DNA from: Bradyrhizobium sp. 149
Lineage (GTDB): Bacteria; Pseudomonadota; Alphaproteobacteria; Rhizobiales; Xanthobacteraceae
Reading direction: 5' to 3'
Assembly: GCF_023073915.1 (NCBI RefSeq)
Contig: NZ_JADPKK010000023.1
Location: 744,001 to 808,000, forward strand
Length of the DNA stretch: 64,000 bases
In this document: positions 9,012-17,212 of the stretch, piece by piece
Numbering within the stretch: the first letter of the stretch is position 1
Layout of the letters: each line of letters opens with the position of its first letter
The notes under the pieces: model-generated
Told to the model about the DNA's origin: nothing
Databases searched by the model: none
Seen by the model: the letters and a program-made list of their open reading frames with translations, nothing else
Position numbers and translations under genes: made by a program

Positions 9012-9854
9012 ATGAAATTTACCGGCACCAAGGACTATGTTGCCACCGACGATCTCAAGGTCGCGGTCAATGCCTCGATCGTGCTGGAGCGCCCGCTGCT
9101 GATCAAGGGCGAGCCCGGCACCGGCAAGACGGTGCTGGCGGAGGAAGTAGCGAAGGCGCTGAACGCCCCGCTTCTGACCTGGCACATCAAGTCCACCACC
9201 AAGGCGCAGCAGGGCCTCTACGAATACGATGCGGTGTCGCGCCTGCGCGACAGCCAGCTCGGCGACAGCAGGGTGTCCGACATCAAGAACTACATCAAGC
9301 GCGGCAAGTTGTGGGACGCCTTCACCGCCGAGCAGCGCCCGGTGCTCTTGATCGACGAGATCGACAAGGCTGACATCGAATTCCCGAACGATCTGCTGCT
9401 CGAGCTCGACCGCATGGAATTCCATGTCTACGAGACCGGCGAGACGATCAAGGCCAAGCAGCGCCCGATCATGATGATCACCTCCAACAACGAGAAGGAG
9501 CTGCCGGATGCGTTCCTGCGCCGCTGCTTCTTCCACTACATCAAGTTCCCCGATGCCGACACCATGACCCGGATCGTCGACGTCCACTTCCCCGGCATCA
9601 AGAAGCGTCTGGTCGAGGAAGCGCTGCGCATCTTCTTCGAGGTCCGCGAGGTGCCCGGCCTGAAGAAGAAGCCCTCCACCTCCGAGTTGCTCGACTGGCT
9701 CAAGCTGCTGCTCAACGAAGACATGAGCGTCGAGCAGTTGCGCGAGCGCGACCCACGCAAGCTCATTCCGCCTCTCCACGGTGCGCTGCTCAAGAACGAG
9801 CAGGACGTGCATTTGTTCGAGCGGCTGGCGTTCCTGAGCCGACGGGAAGTGTAG
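9012..9854 (+). CDS. MoxR family AAA+ ATPase
   Basis: 280 residues. Walker A GEPGTGKT at about residues 34-41, Walker B LLIDEID, sensor 1 in ITSNNEKELPDAFLRRC. Soluble ATPase of the MoxR/CbbQ type, which remodels or activates metal enzymes together with VWA proteins. The CoxE-like VWA protein encoded divergently at 7373-8548 is the natural partner, although the genes are usually co-directional. The start ATG 9012 (MKFTGTKDYVATDDL) is typical. Confidence 0.9.
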   Translation: MKFTGTKDYVATDDLKVAVNASIVLERPLLIKGEPGTGKTVLAEEVAKALNAPLLTWHIKSTTKAQQGLYEYDAVSRLRDSQLGDSRVSDIKNYIKRGKLWDAFTAEQRPVLLIDEIDKADIEFPNDLLLELDRMEFHVYETGETIKAKQRPIMMITSNNEKELPDAFLRRCFFHYIKFPDADTMTRIVDVHFPGIKKRLVEEALRIFFEVREVPGLKKKPSTSELLDWLKLLLNEDMSVEQLRERDPRKLIPPLHGALLKNEQDVHLFERLAFLSRREV

Positions 9855-9864
9855 GCTTCTCGTG

Positions 9865-9994
9865 TCCCGGACGCGCTGCAGCGCTTGCGCTGCTGCGCAG
9901 AGCCGGGATCCAGAAGGCGACACGGTACAATGCGGCGTCATGGGCCCCGGCTCTGCAGCGCACCGCTGAAGAAGCGCTGCGCTGCGTCCGGGGC
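9865..9994. repeat. two adjacent CCGG-type palindromes
   Basis: Two imperfect palindromes with shared ends: 9865-9908 opens TCCCGGACGCGCTGCAGC and closes GCGCAGAGCCGGGA; 9944-9994 opens GCCCCGGCTCTGCAGCGC and closes GCTGCGTCCGGGGC. A related element is at 13958-14004. They occupy the spacer after moxR and may act as a bidirectional transcription stop. Confidence 0.6.
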
Positions 9995-10024
9995 ACGAGA
10001 GCGAAGAGTTGCGCACTCTCCCAT

Positions 10025-10095
10025 CGTCATTGCGAGCGCAGCGAAGCCTCTCCGCGGTGACAGGCTGGATTGCTTCGCTGCGCTCGCAATGACGG
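10025..10095. repeat. dispersed CGTCATTGCGAG palindrome, copy 1 (A/A arms)
   Basis: Inverted repeat that begins CGTCATTGCGAGCGCAGCG and ends CGCTGCGCTCGCAATGACGG. First of nine copies in the window. The spacer 9855-10395 holds only this, the CCGG palindromes before it, and a hairpin at 10231-10248; I see no gene there. Confidence 0.85.
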
Positions 10096-10230
10096 AGTAT
10101 GAGGCGGCAGCGCCGCTCTTCCAGCTTGCATTTTGAATCGCAGACCGCCTTCGCATCCTCGCGGCGCATTTCGCCCGAGCTATGCTCTCTCCATCGCCCT
10201 CTCATAAACAAAAAGGGCGCAGGGAAGGCC

Positions 10231-10248
10231 GGGTGCCGGCTGGCACCC
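10231..10248. repeat. small hairpin in the spacer before the GMC oxidoreductase
   Basis: GGGTGCC (10231-10237) pairs with GGCACCC (10242-10248) around a 4-base loop, shortly after AAACAAAAAGGG. The surrounding 10200-10380 resembles a recurring rhizobial spacer sequence, but I see no second copy here. It lies downstream of the GMC gene on the minus strand, so it could serve as its terminator. Confidence 0.4.
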
Positions 10249-10395
10249 ACGGTCCGCTGTGCGCGGGTAGCGCCAAAGGACTGCACAGCGGCATACAGGT
10301 CGAAAGGGATTGACCTGCGGGCGACACAGCGCGGGTGTTTGCCGAACGGGCGCGTAGGATGGTTTTCTGCGCTCTACCCATCCTACGAAGATCTC

Positions 10396-12042
10396 TCACG
10401 CCACCGCCGCATCCGGCACGCGCGCGGCTTCCATTGGCTGCTTCCCGCGGATGAGGTCCGAGGCGCGGTCGGCGATCATCATGGTGGATGCATTGAGATT
10501 TGCCGAGATCATGCGCGGCATCACCGAGGCATCGATCACGCGCAGGCCCTCCAACCCGTGGACGCGGAGCTGGTCGTCGACCACCGCCCAGGTCGAGTCC
10601 GCCGGGCCCATGCGGCAGGTGCAGCCGGGGTGGAAGGTGGTGGTGCCTCGCTCGGTCGCGGCGGCCAGGAATTCGTCGTCGGTGTTGATGTTCGGGCCTG
10701 GAAAATCCTCGTAGGCGTAATAGGGCGACAGCGGCGCTGACTTCAGCAGGCGACGCGCGAGCTTCATGCCGCCGACGATGACACGGCGGTCGAGCTCGGC
10801 GTCGAGGTAGTTGGTCTGGATGATCGGCGGCGCGAAAGGATCAGACGAGCGGATGCGGACATAACCGCGGCTCTCGGGGCGCTGCTGCCAGGAGGCCACC
10901 GTCATGCCGGGCTCGTCCTCGAGCTGGCCCTGCACGCCTTCCTTGTAGGACGCCGGCGTGAAGGTGAGCTGAAGATCGGAAGACTCGGCGCTCTCGCCGG
11001 AATGCCAGAAGCAATAGACCATGGTCGGCGACAGCGAGAGCAGTCCTTTGCGCGCGGTCGCCCATTTCAGCGCCTCGATCCACAGCGAGAAGCCGCGGCG
11101 GAGCTCGTTGATGGTCTTGATGTCCTTGACGCGCGCGACCGTGCGCGGGGCATAATGGTCCTGCAGGCCTTCGCCGACTGGCAGCGCGTGACGCACGGCG
11201 ATGCCGTGGGCCTGCAACAGATCCGGTGAGCCGACGCCGGAGAGCTGAAGCAGCTGCGGTGAATTATAGGTGCCGCCCGAGAGGATCACTTCCTTGTTGG
11301 CGCGCACTTCCACCGGCGTGCCGCCATGGCCGCCCTTCATGTAGCGCACACCGACGGCGCGCTTGCCCTCGAAGATGATCTCGGTGGCGTGTGCATGCGT
11401 GCGCACATGCACGTTCGGCCGCTTCATCGCAGGCTTCAGGAACGCGGTGGCGCCGGAGACGCGCAGACCCTTGTCGATGGTGCGCTGGCAGTAGGAGACG
11501 CCTTCCTGGGTCATGCCGTTGTAGTCGGGGTTGCGCGGGATGCCGAGCGAGACCGCACCTTCCATGAAGGCTTCGCAAAGCGGATCGCGCCAGTTCATGG
11601 TGGTGACGATGAGATTGCCGTCGCGACCGCGATAGATGTCCTCGCCCTCGCCGACCCGCTTCTCCAGCCGCCGGAAGTAGGGCAGCACGTCGGCATAGCC
11701 CCAGCCGCGATTTCCCATCTGCGCCCAAGTGTCGAAATCCATCCGCTGGCCGCGATTGTAGATATGGCCGTTGATCGAGGACGAGCCGCCGAGCGTCTTG
11801 CCGCGCGGCGCATAGATGCTGCGCCCGCCGGTCCAGGGCCCGACCTCCTGCTGGTAGGCCCAGTTGATGCTCTTCATGTGGAAGGTCTTGATGAAGCCCG
11901 CCGGCAGATGGATGTAGGGATGCCAGTCGCTGGGTCCGGCTTCGAGCACGCAGACACTGGTACCGGGATCTTCGCTCAGCCGGCTGGTGAGCACGCAGCC
12001 GGCGGAGCCCGCGCCGATGATCACATAGTCAAATCTGTCCAT
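10396..12042 (-). CDS. GMC family oxidoreductase (choline dehydrogenase-like)
   Basis: 548 residues, full length for the family. FAD-binding GAGSAG near residue 11 and the first GMC signature GKTLGGSSSINGHIYNRG. The C-terminal catalytic region has FHPGCTCRMG (active-site His) and NLNASTMMIADRAS (second catalytic Asn). These flavoenzymes oxidise alcohols such as choline or long-chain and polyethylene glycol alcohols; the substrate is not deducible, and no betaine aldehyde dehydrogenase gene is adjacent, which argues against a dedicated choline pathway. Start ATG 12042 (MDRFDYVIIGAGSAG). Confidence 0.9.
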   Translation of the reverse strand: MDRFDYVIIGAGSAGCVLTSRLSEDPGTSVCVLEAGPSDWHPYIHLPAGFIKTFHMKSINWAYQQEVGPWTGGRSIYAPRGKTLGGSSSINGHIYNRGQRMDFDTWAQMGNRGWGYADVLPYFRRLEKRVGEGEDIYRGRDGNLIVTTMNWRDPLCEAFMEGAVSLGIPRNPDYNGMTQEGVSYCQRTIDKGLRVSGATAFLKPAMKRPNVHVRTHAHATEIIFEGKRAVGVRYMKGGHGGTPVEVRANKEVILSGGTYNSPQLLQLSGVGSPDLLQAHGIAVRHALPVGEGLQDHYAPRTVARVKDIKTINELRRGFSLWIEALKWATARKGLLSLSPTMVYCFWHSGESAESSDLQLTFTPASYKEGVQGQLEDEPGMTVASWQQRPESRGYVRIRSSDPFAPPIIQTNYLDAELDRRVIVGGMKLARRLLKSAPLSPYYAYEDFPGPNINTDDEFLAAATERGTTTFHPGCTCRMGPADSTWAVVDDQLRVHGLEGLRVIDASVMPRMISANLNASTMMIADRASDLIRGKQPMEAARVPDAAVA

Positions 12043-12175
12043 CGAAGGCCCCTACTGTGTCTTGATACCAAATGAATTGCGACCGCGGATGCCTACACCT
12101 CTCCCGGAGGGAGAGGTGAGAGAGCCCGCGGCGACATCGTTGCGAAAAGCACACGTCATCCCTGGTGCATCATCC

Positions 12176-12769
12176 CTAGCGCGGCTTGTCGTTGAGTTGA
12201 TAATTCAAATGCGTCCGCACGGTCGGCCATTCGGCCGCTGTGATGCTGTAGACGACGGTGTCGCGCAGCGTGCCGTTGGGCGCGACCTGATGGCTGCGCA
12301 GAATGCCGTCCTGCTTGGCGCCGAGACGCTCAATGGCATTGCGGCTCTGATGATTGAAGAAGTGCGTGCGGAATTCGACCGCGATGCAATTCAGCGTCTC
12401 GAAGGCATGGGTGAGCAGCAGCAATTTGCACTGCGTATTGAGCGGGCCGCGCTGCGCGCTCTTACCGTACCAGGTCGAGCCGATCTCGACGCGGCGGTTG
12501 GCGGCATCGATGTTCATGTAGGTCGTCATGCCCACGATCTTGCCGCTGCCATCGAACACGGTGAAGGGGAGCATCGAGCCCGCGGCCTGAAGACCGAGCC
12601 GGCGGTCGATTTCCTTGCCCAGATTCTCCGGCGTCGGGATCGCGGTGTACCAGATGGTGGAGAGCTCGCCGTCCTTCACGGCCTCGACGAGCTCCTCGCG
12701 GTGCTGATGCGACAGCGGCTCCAGACGGGCATGCTGTCCGCGCAGGGTGATGGGATCGGGCCAGGGCAT
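12176..12769 (-). CDS. GNAT family N-acetyltransferase (RimJ/RimL-like)
   Basis: 197 residues with the layout of ribosomal-protein or antibiotic-type acetyltransferases: an N-terminal LEPLSHQHREEL strand-helix, IVGMTTYMNIDAANRRVEIGSTWY as the central beta arm, and an acetyl-CoA loop region (AQRGPLNTQCKLLLLTHAFE) that is less glycine-rich than usual. Substrate unknown. The ATG at 12769 has AAGGAGAG 6 bases upstream, a strong ribosome-binding site. The gene may follow the SMP-30 gene on the same strand, but a repeat lies between. Confidence 0.88.
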   Translation of the reverse strand: MPWPDPITLRGQHARLEPLSHQHREELVEAVKDGELSTIWYTAIPTPENLGKEIDRRLGLQAAGSMLPFTVFDGSGKIVGMTTYMNIDAANRRVEIGSTWYGKSAQRGPLNTQCKLLLLTHAFETLNCIAVEFRTHFFNHQSRNAIERLGAKQDGILRSHQVAPNGTLRDTVVYSITAAEWPTVRTHLNYQLNDKPR

Positions 12770-12785
12770 TGAAAATCTCTCCTTG

Positions 12786-12867
12786 CGTCATTGCGAGCGA
12801 AGCGAAGCGATCCAGAATCTTACCGAGGACGCAGTCCTGGATTGCTTCGCTTCGCTCGCAATGACGG
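12786..12867. repeat. dispersed CGTCATTGCGAG palindrome, copy 2 (A/A arms)
   Basis: Opens CGTCATTGCGAGCGAAGCG and closes TTCGCTCGCAATGACGG. It sits between the SMP-30 stop and the GNAT start, both on the minus strand. Confidence 0.85.
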
Positions 12868-12880
12868 TCACTAGCACCGT

Positions 12881-13807
12881 TTATTTGTTTAGGAAATTGA
12901 GCGGCAAACCGCCGCGCGGCCAGTCCATGGCGACCAGCTCGCCCTTGCCCGAGAGCGTGATGTAGGCGGTTTTCAGCTCGGCGCCGCCGAAGGCGATGTT
13001 GGTGGTGACGCGGTCGCCGGTCGGGACCTGCTCGACCAGGGTGCCGTCCGGCGCGATCACGGAGATGCAGCCGGAGACGAGGGTGGCGACGCAGACATTG
13101 CCGTTCGCTTCGACCGCAAGCGAGTCGAACATCTGGTAGCCGCCGAGGCCGCAGATCGGTTTGCCGCGCTCGCCGCGATAGATCACATCGCGCGGCTTGA
13201 GCGTGCCGGGCGCGGAGAGCTCATAGGCCCAGAGCCGGCCCGTCGGCGTCTCCGCGATGTACACGGTGGCCTCATCCGGCGACAGGCCGATGCCGTTGGC
13301 CGGCAGCACGCCGTGCACCACCTCGACGATCTCTTTCATGCCCGGTTTGAGATAATACATGCCGCCGACATCCATCTCGCGCGCGCGGCGCTTGCCGAGA
13401 TCGGAGAACCAGAGGCCGCCCTGTTTGTCGAAGACCAGATCGTTCGGCCCGCGCAGATCGTGCTCGCCGCATTTGGTCACGACCGTCTCGATCTTGCCGG
13501 ATTGCAGATCGACGCGCTGGATCGAGCCGCCGAGATAGTCGTCCGGCTGCGGACCCGGCATGATCATGTTGCGGGTCGGAATCCAGGAGAAGCCGCCATT
13601 GTTGCAGATGTAGATCTTGCCGTCGGGGCCGAGGGCGGCGCCGTTCGGGCCGCCCGGAATCTTCGCGACGATCTCCTTGCGGCCGTCGGGATAGAGTCGG
13701 GTCAGGCGCTGGCCGCGGATTTCCACCAGCACGACCGAGCCGTCCGGCATCACGACCGGCCCTTCGGGAAATTCGAGGTCGGCGGCGAGAACGCGGACGT
13801 TGGACAT
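12881..13807 (-). CDS. SMP-30/gluconolactonase family protein
   Basis: 308 residues forming a six-bladed beta-propeller. Metal-site residues typical of the family are visible: Glu in LEFPEGPVV, Asn in GGPNGAALGPDG, and Asn/Asp in ANGIGLSPDEATVYIAET. Family members hydrolyse sugar lactones or similar esters using a divalent metal. No signal peptide, so cytoplasmic. ATG 13807 has GAGGG upstream. It is preceded by a CCGG palindrome and followed by a repeat. Confidence 0.88.
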   Translation of the reverse strand: MSNVRVLAADLEFPEGPVVMPDGSVVLVEIRGQRLTRLYPDGRKEIVAKIPGGPNGAALGPDGKIYICNNGGFSWIPTRNMIMPGPQPDDYLGGSIQRVDLQSGKIETVVTKCGEHDLRGPNDLVFDKQGGLWFSDLGKRRAREMDVGGMYYLKPGMKEIVEVVHGVLPANGIGLSPDEATVYIAETPTGRLWAYELSAPGTLKPRDVIYRGERGKPICGLGGYQMFDSLAVEANGNVCVATLVSGCISVIAPDGTLVEQVPTGDRVTTNIAFGGAELKTAYITLSGKGELVAMDWPRGGLPLNFLNK

Positions 13808-13957
13808 GTGGGGGACCCTCCCGGCTGCTTGTTATGACTTGCGCGGGATGTCCGGCACGGGCCCCACACGCAAGATTTGCCTGCGGTTATGACAAAGTCA
13901 CCGGGGCTTGCCAAGCAAGCGGGATGGAATGCCAGCCTTGCACGCGACTGCTTTACG

Positions 13958-14004
13958 GTCCCGGCTTAGCGGAGCAGCGTTGCACGCTGCACCGCGTCCG
14001 GGAC
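13958..14004. repeat. CCGG-type palindrome
   Basis: GTCCCGGCTTAGCGGAGCAGC faces GCTGCACCGCGTCCGGGAC. Same family as the pair at 9865-9994. It occupies the spacer between the SMP-30 gene and the small exported protein. Confidence 0.6.
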
Positions 14005-14011
14005 ACGGCAT

Positions 14012-14365
14012 TCATTTCGCATCCTTCGGCGGCGGCGCATCCTGCTTCTTCTTCACGTCGTCCGCGATCTTCGCCTGCGCCGCCTGGAGATCGCCGAGCG
14101 TCTTCTGCAAACCGGCCACGGTGGTCTTCAACGCATCGATCTGGCGAGCCGCAGCATCCAGCTTCTGCTGGTGATCGAGGCTCAGCTTGGTGATCGTCTT
14201 CTGGAGGAAGTCGACGTTGCTCTGGAGGCAGCTGGTGCGGCGCTCCATGGTCTTCTCGACGGTGCAGATCTCGATGCCGGGCACGTCCTGCGCGCGGACC
14301 GGCGCCATCGCCAGCGTGGCGAGCAGCAACATCGCGAAACAGACGCCGGCGCTTCGAATCAGCAT
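14012..14365 (-). CDS. small exported coiled-coil hypothetical protein
   Basis: 117 residues. Signal peptide at residues 1-25 (hydrophobic run ending APVRAQ), then two Cys (EICTVEK and TSCLQSN) that could form a disulfide. Residues 50-105 are a heptad-like coiled coil rich in Leu, Ala, Lys and Gln, ending in a charged KKKQDAPPPKDAK tail. Probably periplasmic. No family recognised. The ATG at 14365 (MLIRSAGVC) directly precedes the signal sequence. Confidence 0.78.
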   Translation of the reverse strand: MLIRSAGVCFAMLLLATLAMAPVRAQDVPGIEICTVEKTMERRTSCLQSNVDFLQKTITKLSLDHQQKLDAAARQIDALKTTVAGLQKTLGDLQAAQAKIADDVKKKQDAPPPKDAK

Positions 14366-14546
14366 GCAGGTTCCTCGTCAATTCAATCACGGCAATGTGC
14401 GCTTTTTGCACGCAGCCGCATGAGACTACCACACTCGTACCGCATTCTCGCGTTGAGCTTGCGGCTGTTCCCTCGGACGGGGAGCGATGATCTGCACGCG
14501 GAGGAAATGGGCGCTCCTTCCGCGGCTTTGTTTAGGGGAGTTTTTA

Positions 14547-14771
14547 ATGGCAACGCGCGACAGACGACTGGCGGAATTCGACGGCGCCGGAGAACCACCG
14601 CCTGGCCTTGCAGTCGAAGTGCTGTGCGAGGACCACAGCGGAACGTATCAGCTGCCGTTTGCCTGCCGCTATGTCGAGGGACGCTGGCAGAACCACGCGG
14701 CCGGCGTCGCGGTCGAAGCAACCGTCATCGGCTGGCGCGTCCCGCGCATGAAGCATTCGGGCGTGGCCTGA
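14547..14771 (+). CDS. small conserved-looking hypothetical protein (74 aa)
   Basis: 74 residues (MATRDRRLAEFDGAG...). It contains a beta-rich middle (CEDHSGTYQLPFACRYVEG) and ends VIGWRVPRMKHSGVA. AGGGGAG stands 7 bases before ATG 14547, which decides the start against the upstream ATG 14487. No signal peptide or membrane segment. I do not recognise a named family; two Cys flank the core strands. Confidence 0.7.
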   Translation: MATRDRRLAEFDGAGEPPPGLAVEVLCEDHSGTYQLPFACRYVEGRWQNHAAGVAVEATVIGWRVPRMKHSGVA

Positions 14772-14798
14772 ACACCGACTCTGTCTCAAAATGCAACG

Positions 14799-14834
14799 GG
14801 GCCGCGTCTCGCCTTAACTTTCGGAACGCGGCCC
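14799..14834 (+). terminator. hairpin after the 74-aa gene
   Basis: GGGCCGCGT (14799-14807) pairs with ACGCGGCCC (14826-14834), 27 bases after the stop at 14771. The loop is 18 bases and no T-run follows. The rest of the spacer 14772-15048 shows nothing else I can name. Confidence 0.5.
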
Positions 14835-15048
14835 GAACGAATCACGTCCGAATCACCCGTAGGACCCTGTACGCGCCTGTTCACGGCTAGATGTCGCAAA
14901 CAGCCGGCGCGCGCATACAATATCTGCGCAACGCGTGAGCAGGCCCAGTCAGCCAAGGGCGTCAAAGGTTAACGGCTTCAATGGCATGACTGCCGGGTGC
15001 GGCGGCTGGAGCCTCGCTCCTAAAACGAGCAGACGGCACCAGACCTGC

Positions 15049-15705
15049 CTAATATTCGACCTCAAGCTCCTCGATCTCGGCCGGCTCGTCCTTGGCCGCT
15101 GCGATCCATTCCTGCATTTCGGGCATGGCCAGGATGGTATCGGCATAAGCCTTCAGGAGCGGGTCGAGCTTGACGTTATAGGTGACGAAGCGCGTCACCA
15201 CGGGCGCGTACATCGCGTCCGCCATCGTGCGCCTCTCGCCGAACAGGAAGGGGCCGTCCGACTTCTCCAGGCAGTCGCGCCAGATCGACCAGACGCGATC
15301 GATGTCGGCCTGCGCGCGCGACCAGATCTTGAAGCCGGGGAAATGCCCCTTCAGATTGACGGGCAGCGAGGCGCGCAGCGTGGTAAAACCGGAATGGATT
15401 TCGCCTGAGATCGAGCGGCAATGCGCGCGCTGGACGCGATCCGCGGGCAACAGCCCGGCATCCGGCATCACCTCGTTGAGATATTCGGCGATCGCCAGCG
15501 TGTCCCAGACGGTCGCGCCGTCGTGCCGCAGGCACGGCACCAGGATCGAGGACGACAACAGCAGGATCTCCGCACGTGCGGACGCGTCGTCCGGGGCGGT
15601 GACGATCTCCTCGAAATCGAGCCCGGAAAATTTCGTGAGCAGCCAGCCACGCAGCGACCAGGACGAGTAGTTCTTGCTGCTGATGGTCAGTGTCGCCTTC
15701 GCCAT
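15049..15705 (-). CDS. glutathione S-transferase family protein
   Basis: 218 residues: an N-terminal thioredoxin-like domain (TLTISSKNYSSWSLRGWLL, with Ser in the catalytic position area) and cis-Pro in SILVPCLRHDGATVWDTLAIAEYL, then an all-helical C-terminal domain. Likely a cytosolic glutathione-dependent transferase or isomerase; substrate unknown. GGAAGG lies 4 bases before ATG 15705, which decides the start over the longer frame to 15816. Confidence 0.88.
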   Translation of the reverse strand: MAKATLTISSKNYSSWSLRGWLLTKFSGLDFEEIVTAPDDASARAEILLLSSSILVPCLRHDGATVWDTLAIAEYLNEVMPDAGLLPADRVQRAHCRSISGEIHSGFTTLRASLPVNLKGHFPGFKIWSRAQADIDRVWSIWRDCLEKSDGPFLFGERRTMADAMYAPVVTRFVTYNVKLDPLLKAYADTILAMPEMQEWIAAAKDEPAEIEELEVEY

Positions 15706-15874
15706 GTGGCCTTCCCTCACGCCTGCCTCACACCTGTGACGCGCACCCGCCCGGCCTGCGGAATGCTCGCTTCCCGCGAATAAAGCAGCAAGCGACGTGC
15801 CAATTTTGCGGGCCACCCACCTCCAATTTGGCTTCGATATTGCATAGCAGCACGGGACAGGTGGGCGTTTCAGT

Positions 15875-17098
15875 ATGATGTCGATGTATTATCAGGCCTT
15901 CCAGAACCATATGGACCTGACGGCGCCGTGGCGGTCGGGGGCTTCGTCCGCGCTCAAATTCCTCAATCTGGTGCCGCAGGGCCTGTCGGATCAGGTCGTC
16001 GGCCGGCTCTCGGCCGCGCTGGAGCTGATCTCCCGCTCCACCCTCACCTATCACCGTCCCGCCTATGGCATCGACAGCGTCATGGTAGGCAACCGCGAGG
16101 TCGCCGTGACCGAGGAGGTCGCTTACGCGACCCCGTTCGGCTCGCTGCTGCGTTTCAAGAAAGAGGGCGTGGGCGAGCAGCCGCGCATGCTGCTGGTGGC
16201 GCCGATGTCCGGCCATTTCGCGACGCTGCTGCGCGGCACCGTGAAGACGCTGCTCCAGGACCACGACGTCTACATCACCGACTGGCACAATCCGCGCGAC
16301 ATTCCCCGCAGCGAGGGTCGCTTCGGGCTCGACGACTACACCGAGCATCTCATCGACTTCCTCGGCCAATTGGGCCCGCGTCCGCATATGGTCGCGATCT
16401 GCCAGCCGTCGGTCTCGGCGCTCGCGGCCGCGGCCATCATGTGCGAGGGCAATCATCCTTCCCGGCCGGCGACGCTGACGCTGATGGCGGGCCCGATCGA
16501 CACGCGCATCCAGCCGACTAGAGTCAACGAGTTCGCCAAGAGCAGGCCGATCGACTGGTTCGAGCAGAACCTGATCAACTACGTGCCCATGCAGTGCCGC
16601 GGCGCACTTCGGAAAGTCTATCCCGGCTTCGTGCAGCTCACCGCCTTCGTCTCGATGAATCTCGAGCGCCACATCAAGCAGCACATGGACCTCGCCAATC
16701 ACATCGCCAAGGGCGAGAAGGAGAAGGCGGCCAGCATCAAAACCTTCTACGACGAATATTTCGCCGTGATGGACCTGCCGGCCGAGTTCTACATCGAGAC
16801 CGTGCGCGACGTGTTCCAGGAGCACCTGCTGCCCCAAGGCAAGCTGATGCATCGGGGACGTCCCGTGGACACCAAGGCCGTCAGCCGCATGGGGCTGATG
16901 ACGGTCGAGGGCGAGAAGGACGACATCTGCTCGATCGGCCAGACGCTGGCCGCGCAGGACCTCTGCACCGGCGTGCGCGCCTATCGCCGGGTGCACCACA
17001 TGCAGGCCGGCGTCGGCCATTACGGCGTATTCTCGGGCAAGCGCTGGAATAACGAGATCTATCCGCTACTGCGGGATTTCGTGCACGTGAACTCCTGA
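15875..17098 (+). CDS. phaZ: intracellular polyhydroxyalkanoate depolymerase
   Basis: 407 residues of the alpha/beta-hydrolase type that degrades stored PHB granules. The nucleophile motif is ICQPS with Cys176, as in the Cupriavidus intracellular depolymerase where Cys replaces the usual Ser; the catalytic His is in VGHYGVFSG near the C-terminus. There is no signal peptide, as expected for a cytosolic granule enzyme. ATG 15875 and ATG 15878 are tandem; either could be used. Mobilisation of PHB supplies 3-hydroxybutyrate as a carbon and reducing reserve. Confidence 0.92.
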   Translation: MMSMYYQAFQNHMDLTAPWRSGASSALKFLNLVPQGLSDQVVGRLSAALELISRSTLTYHRPAYGIDSVMVGNREVAVTEEVAYATPFGSLLRFKKEGVGEQPRMLLVAPMSGHFATLLRGTVKTLLQDHDVYITDWHNPRDIPRSEGRFGLDDYTEHLIDFLGQLGPRPHMVAICQPSVSALAAAAIMCEGNHPSRPATLTLMAGPIDTRIQPTRVNEFAKSRPIDWFEQNLINYVPMQCRGALRKVYPGFVQLTAFVSMNLERHIKQHMDLANHIAKGEKEKAASIKTFYDEYFAVMDLPAEFYIETVRDVFQEHLLPQGKLMHRGRPVDTKAVSRMGLMTVEGEKDDICSIGQTLAAQDLCTGVRAYRRVHHMQAGVGHYGVFSGKRWNNEIYPLLRDFVHVNS

Positions 17099-17212
17099 AG
17101 CGGCGCCAAATTCCTTCAGCAGGATCGGACAAAGCGGCACGGCTTTGGGAAAGACGCCGGCGCTGCACGAGCCCTAAAACACGGACATGCCGCTCGCGCC
17201 GGAGGCCAAGCC

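Noticed and set aside
10099-10740. Plus-strand frame in the spacer and over the GMC gene
   Set aside because: It runs through repeats and then shadows the real minus-strand gene; no family resemblance or ribosome-binding site.
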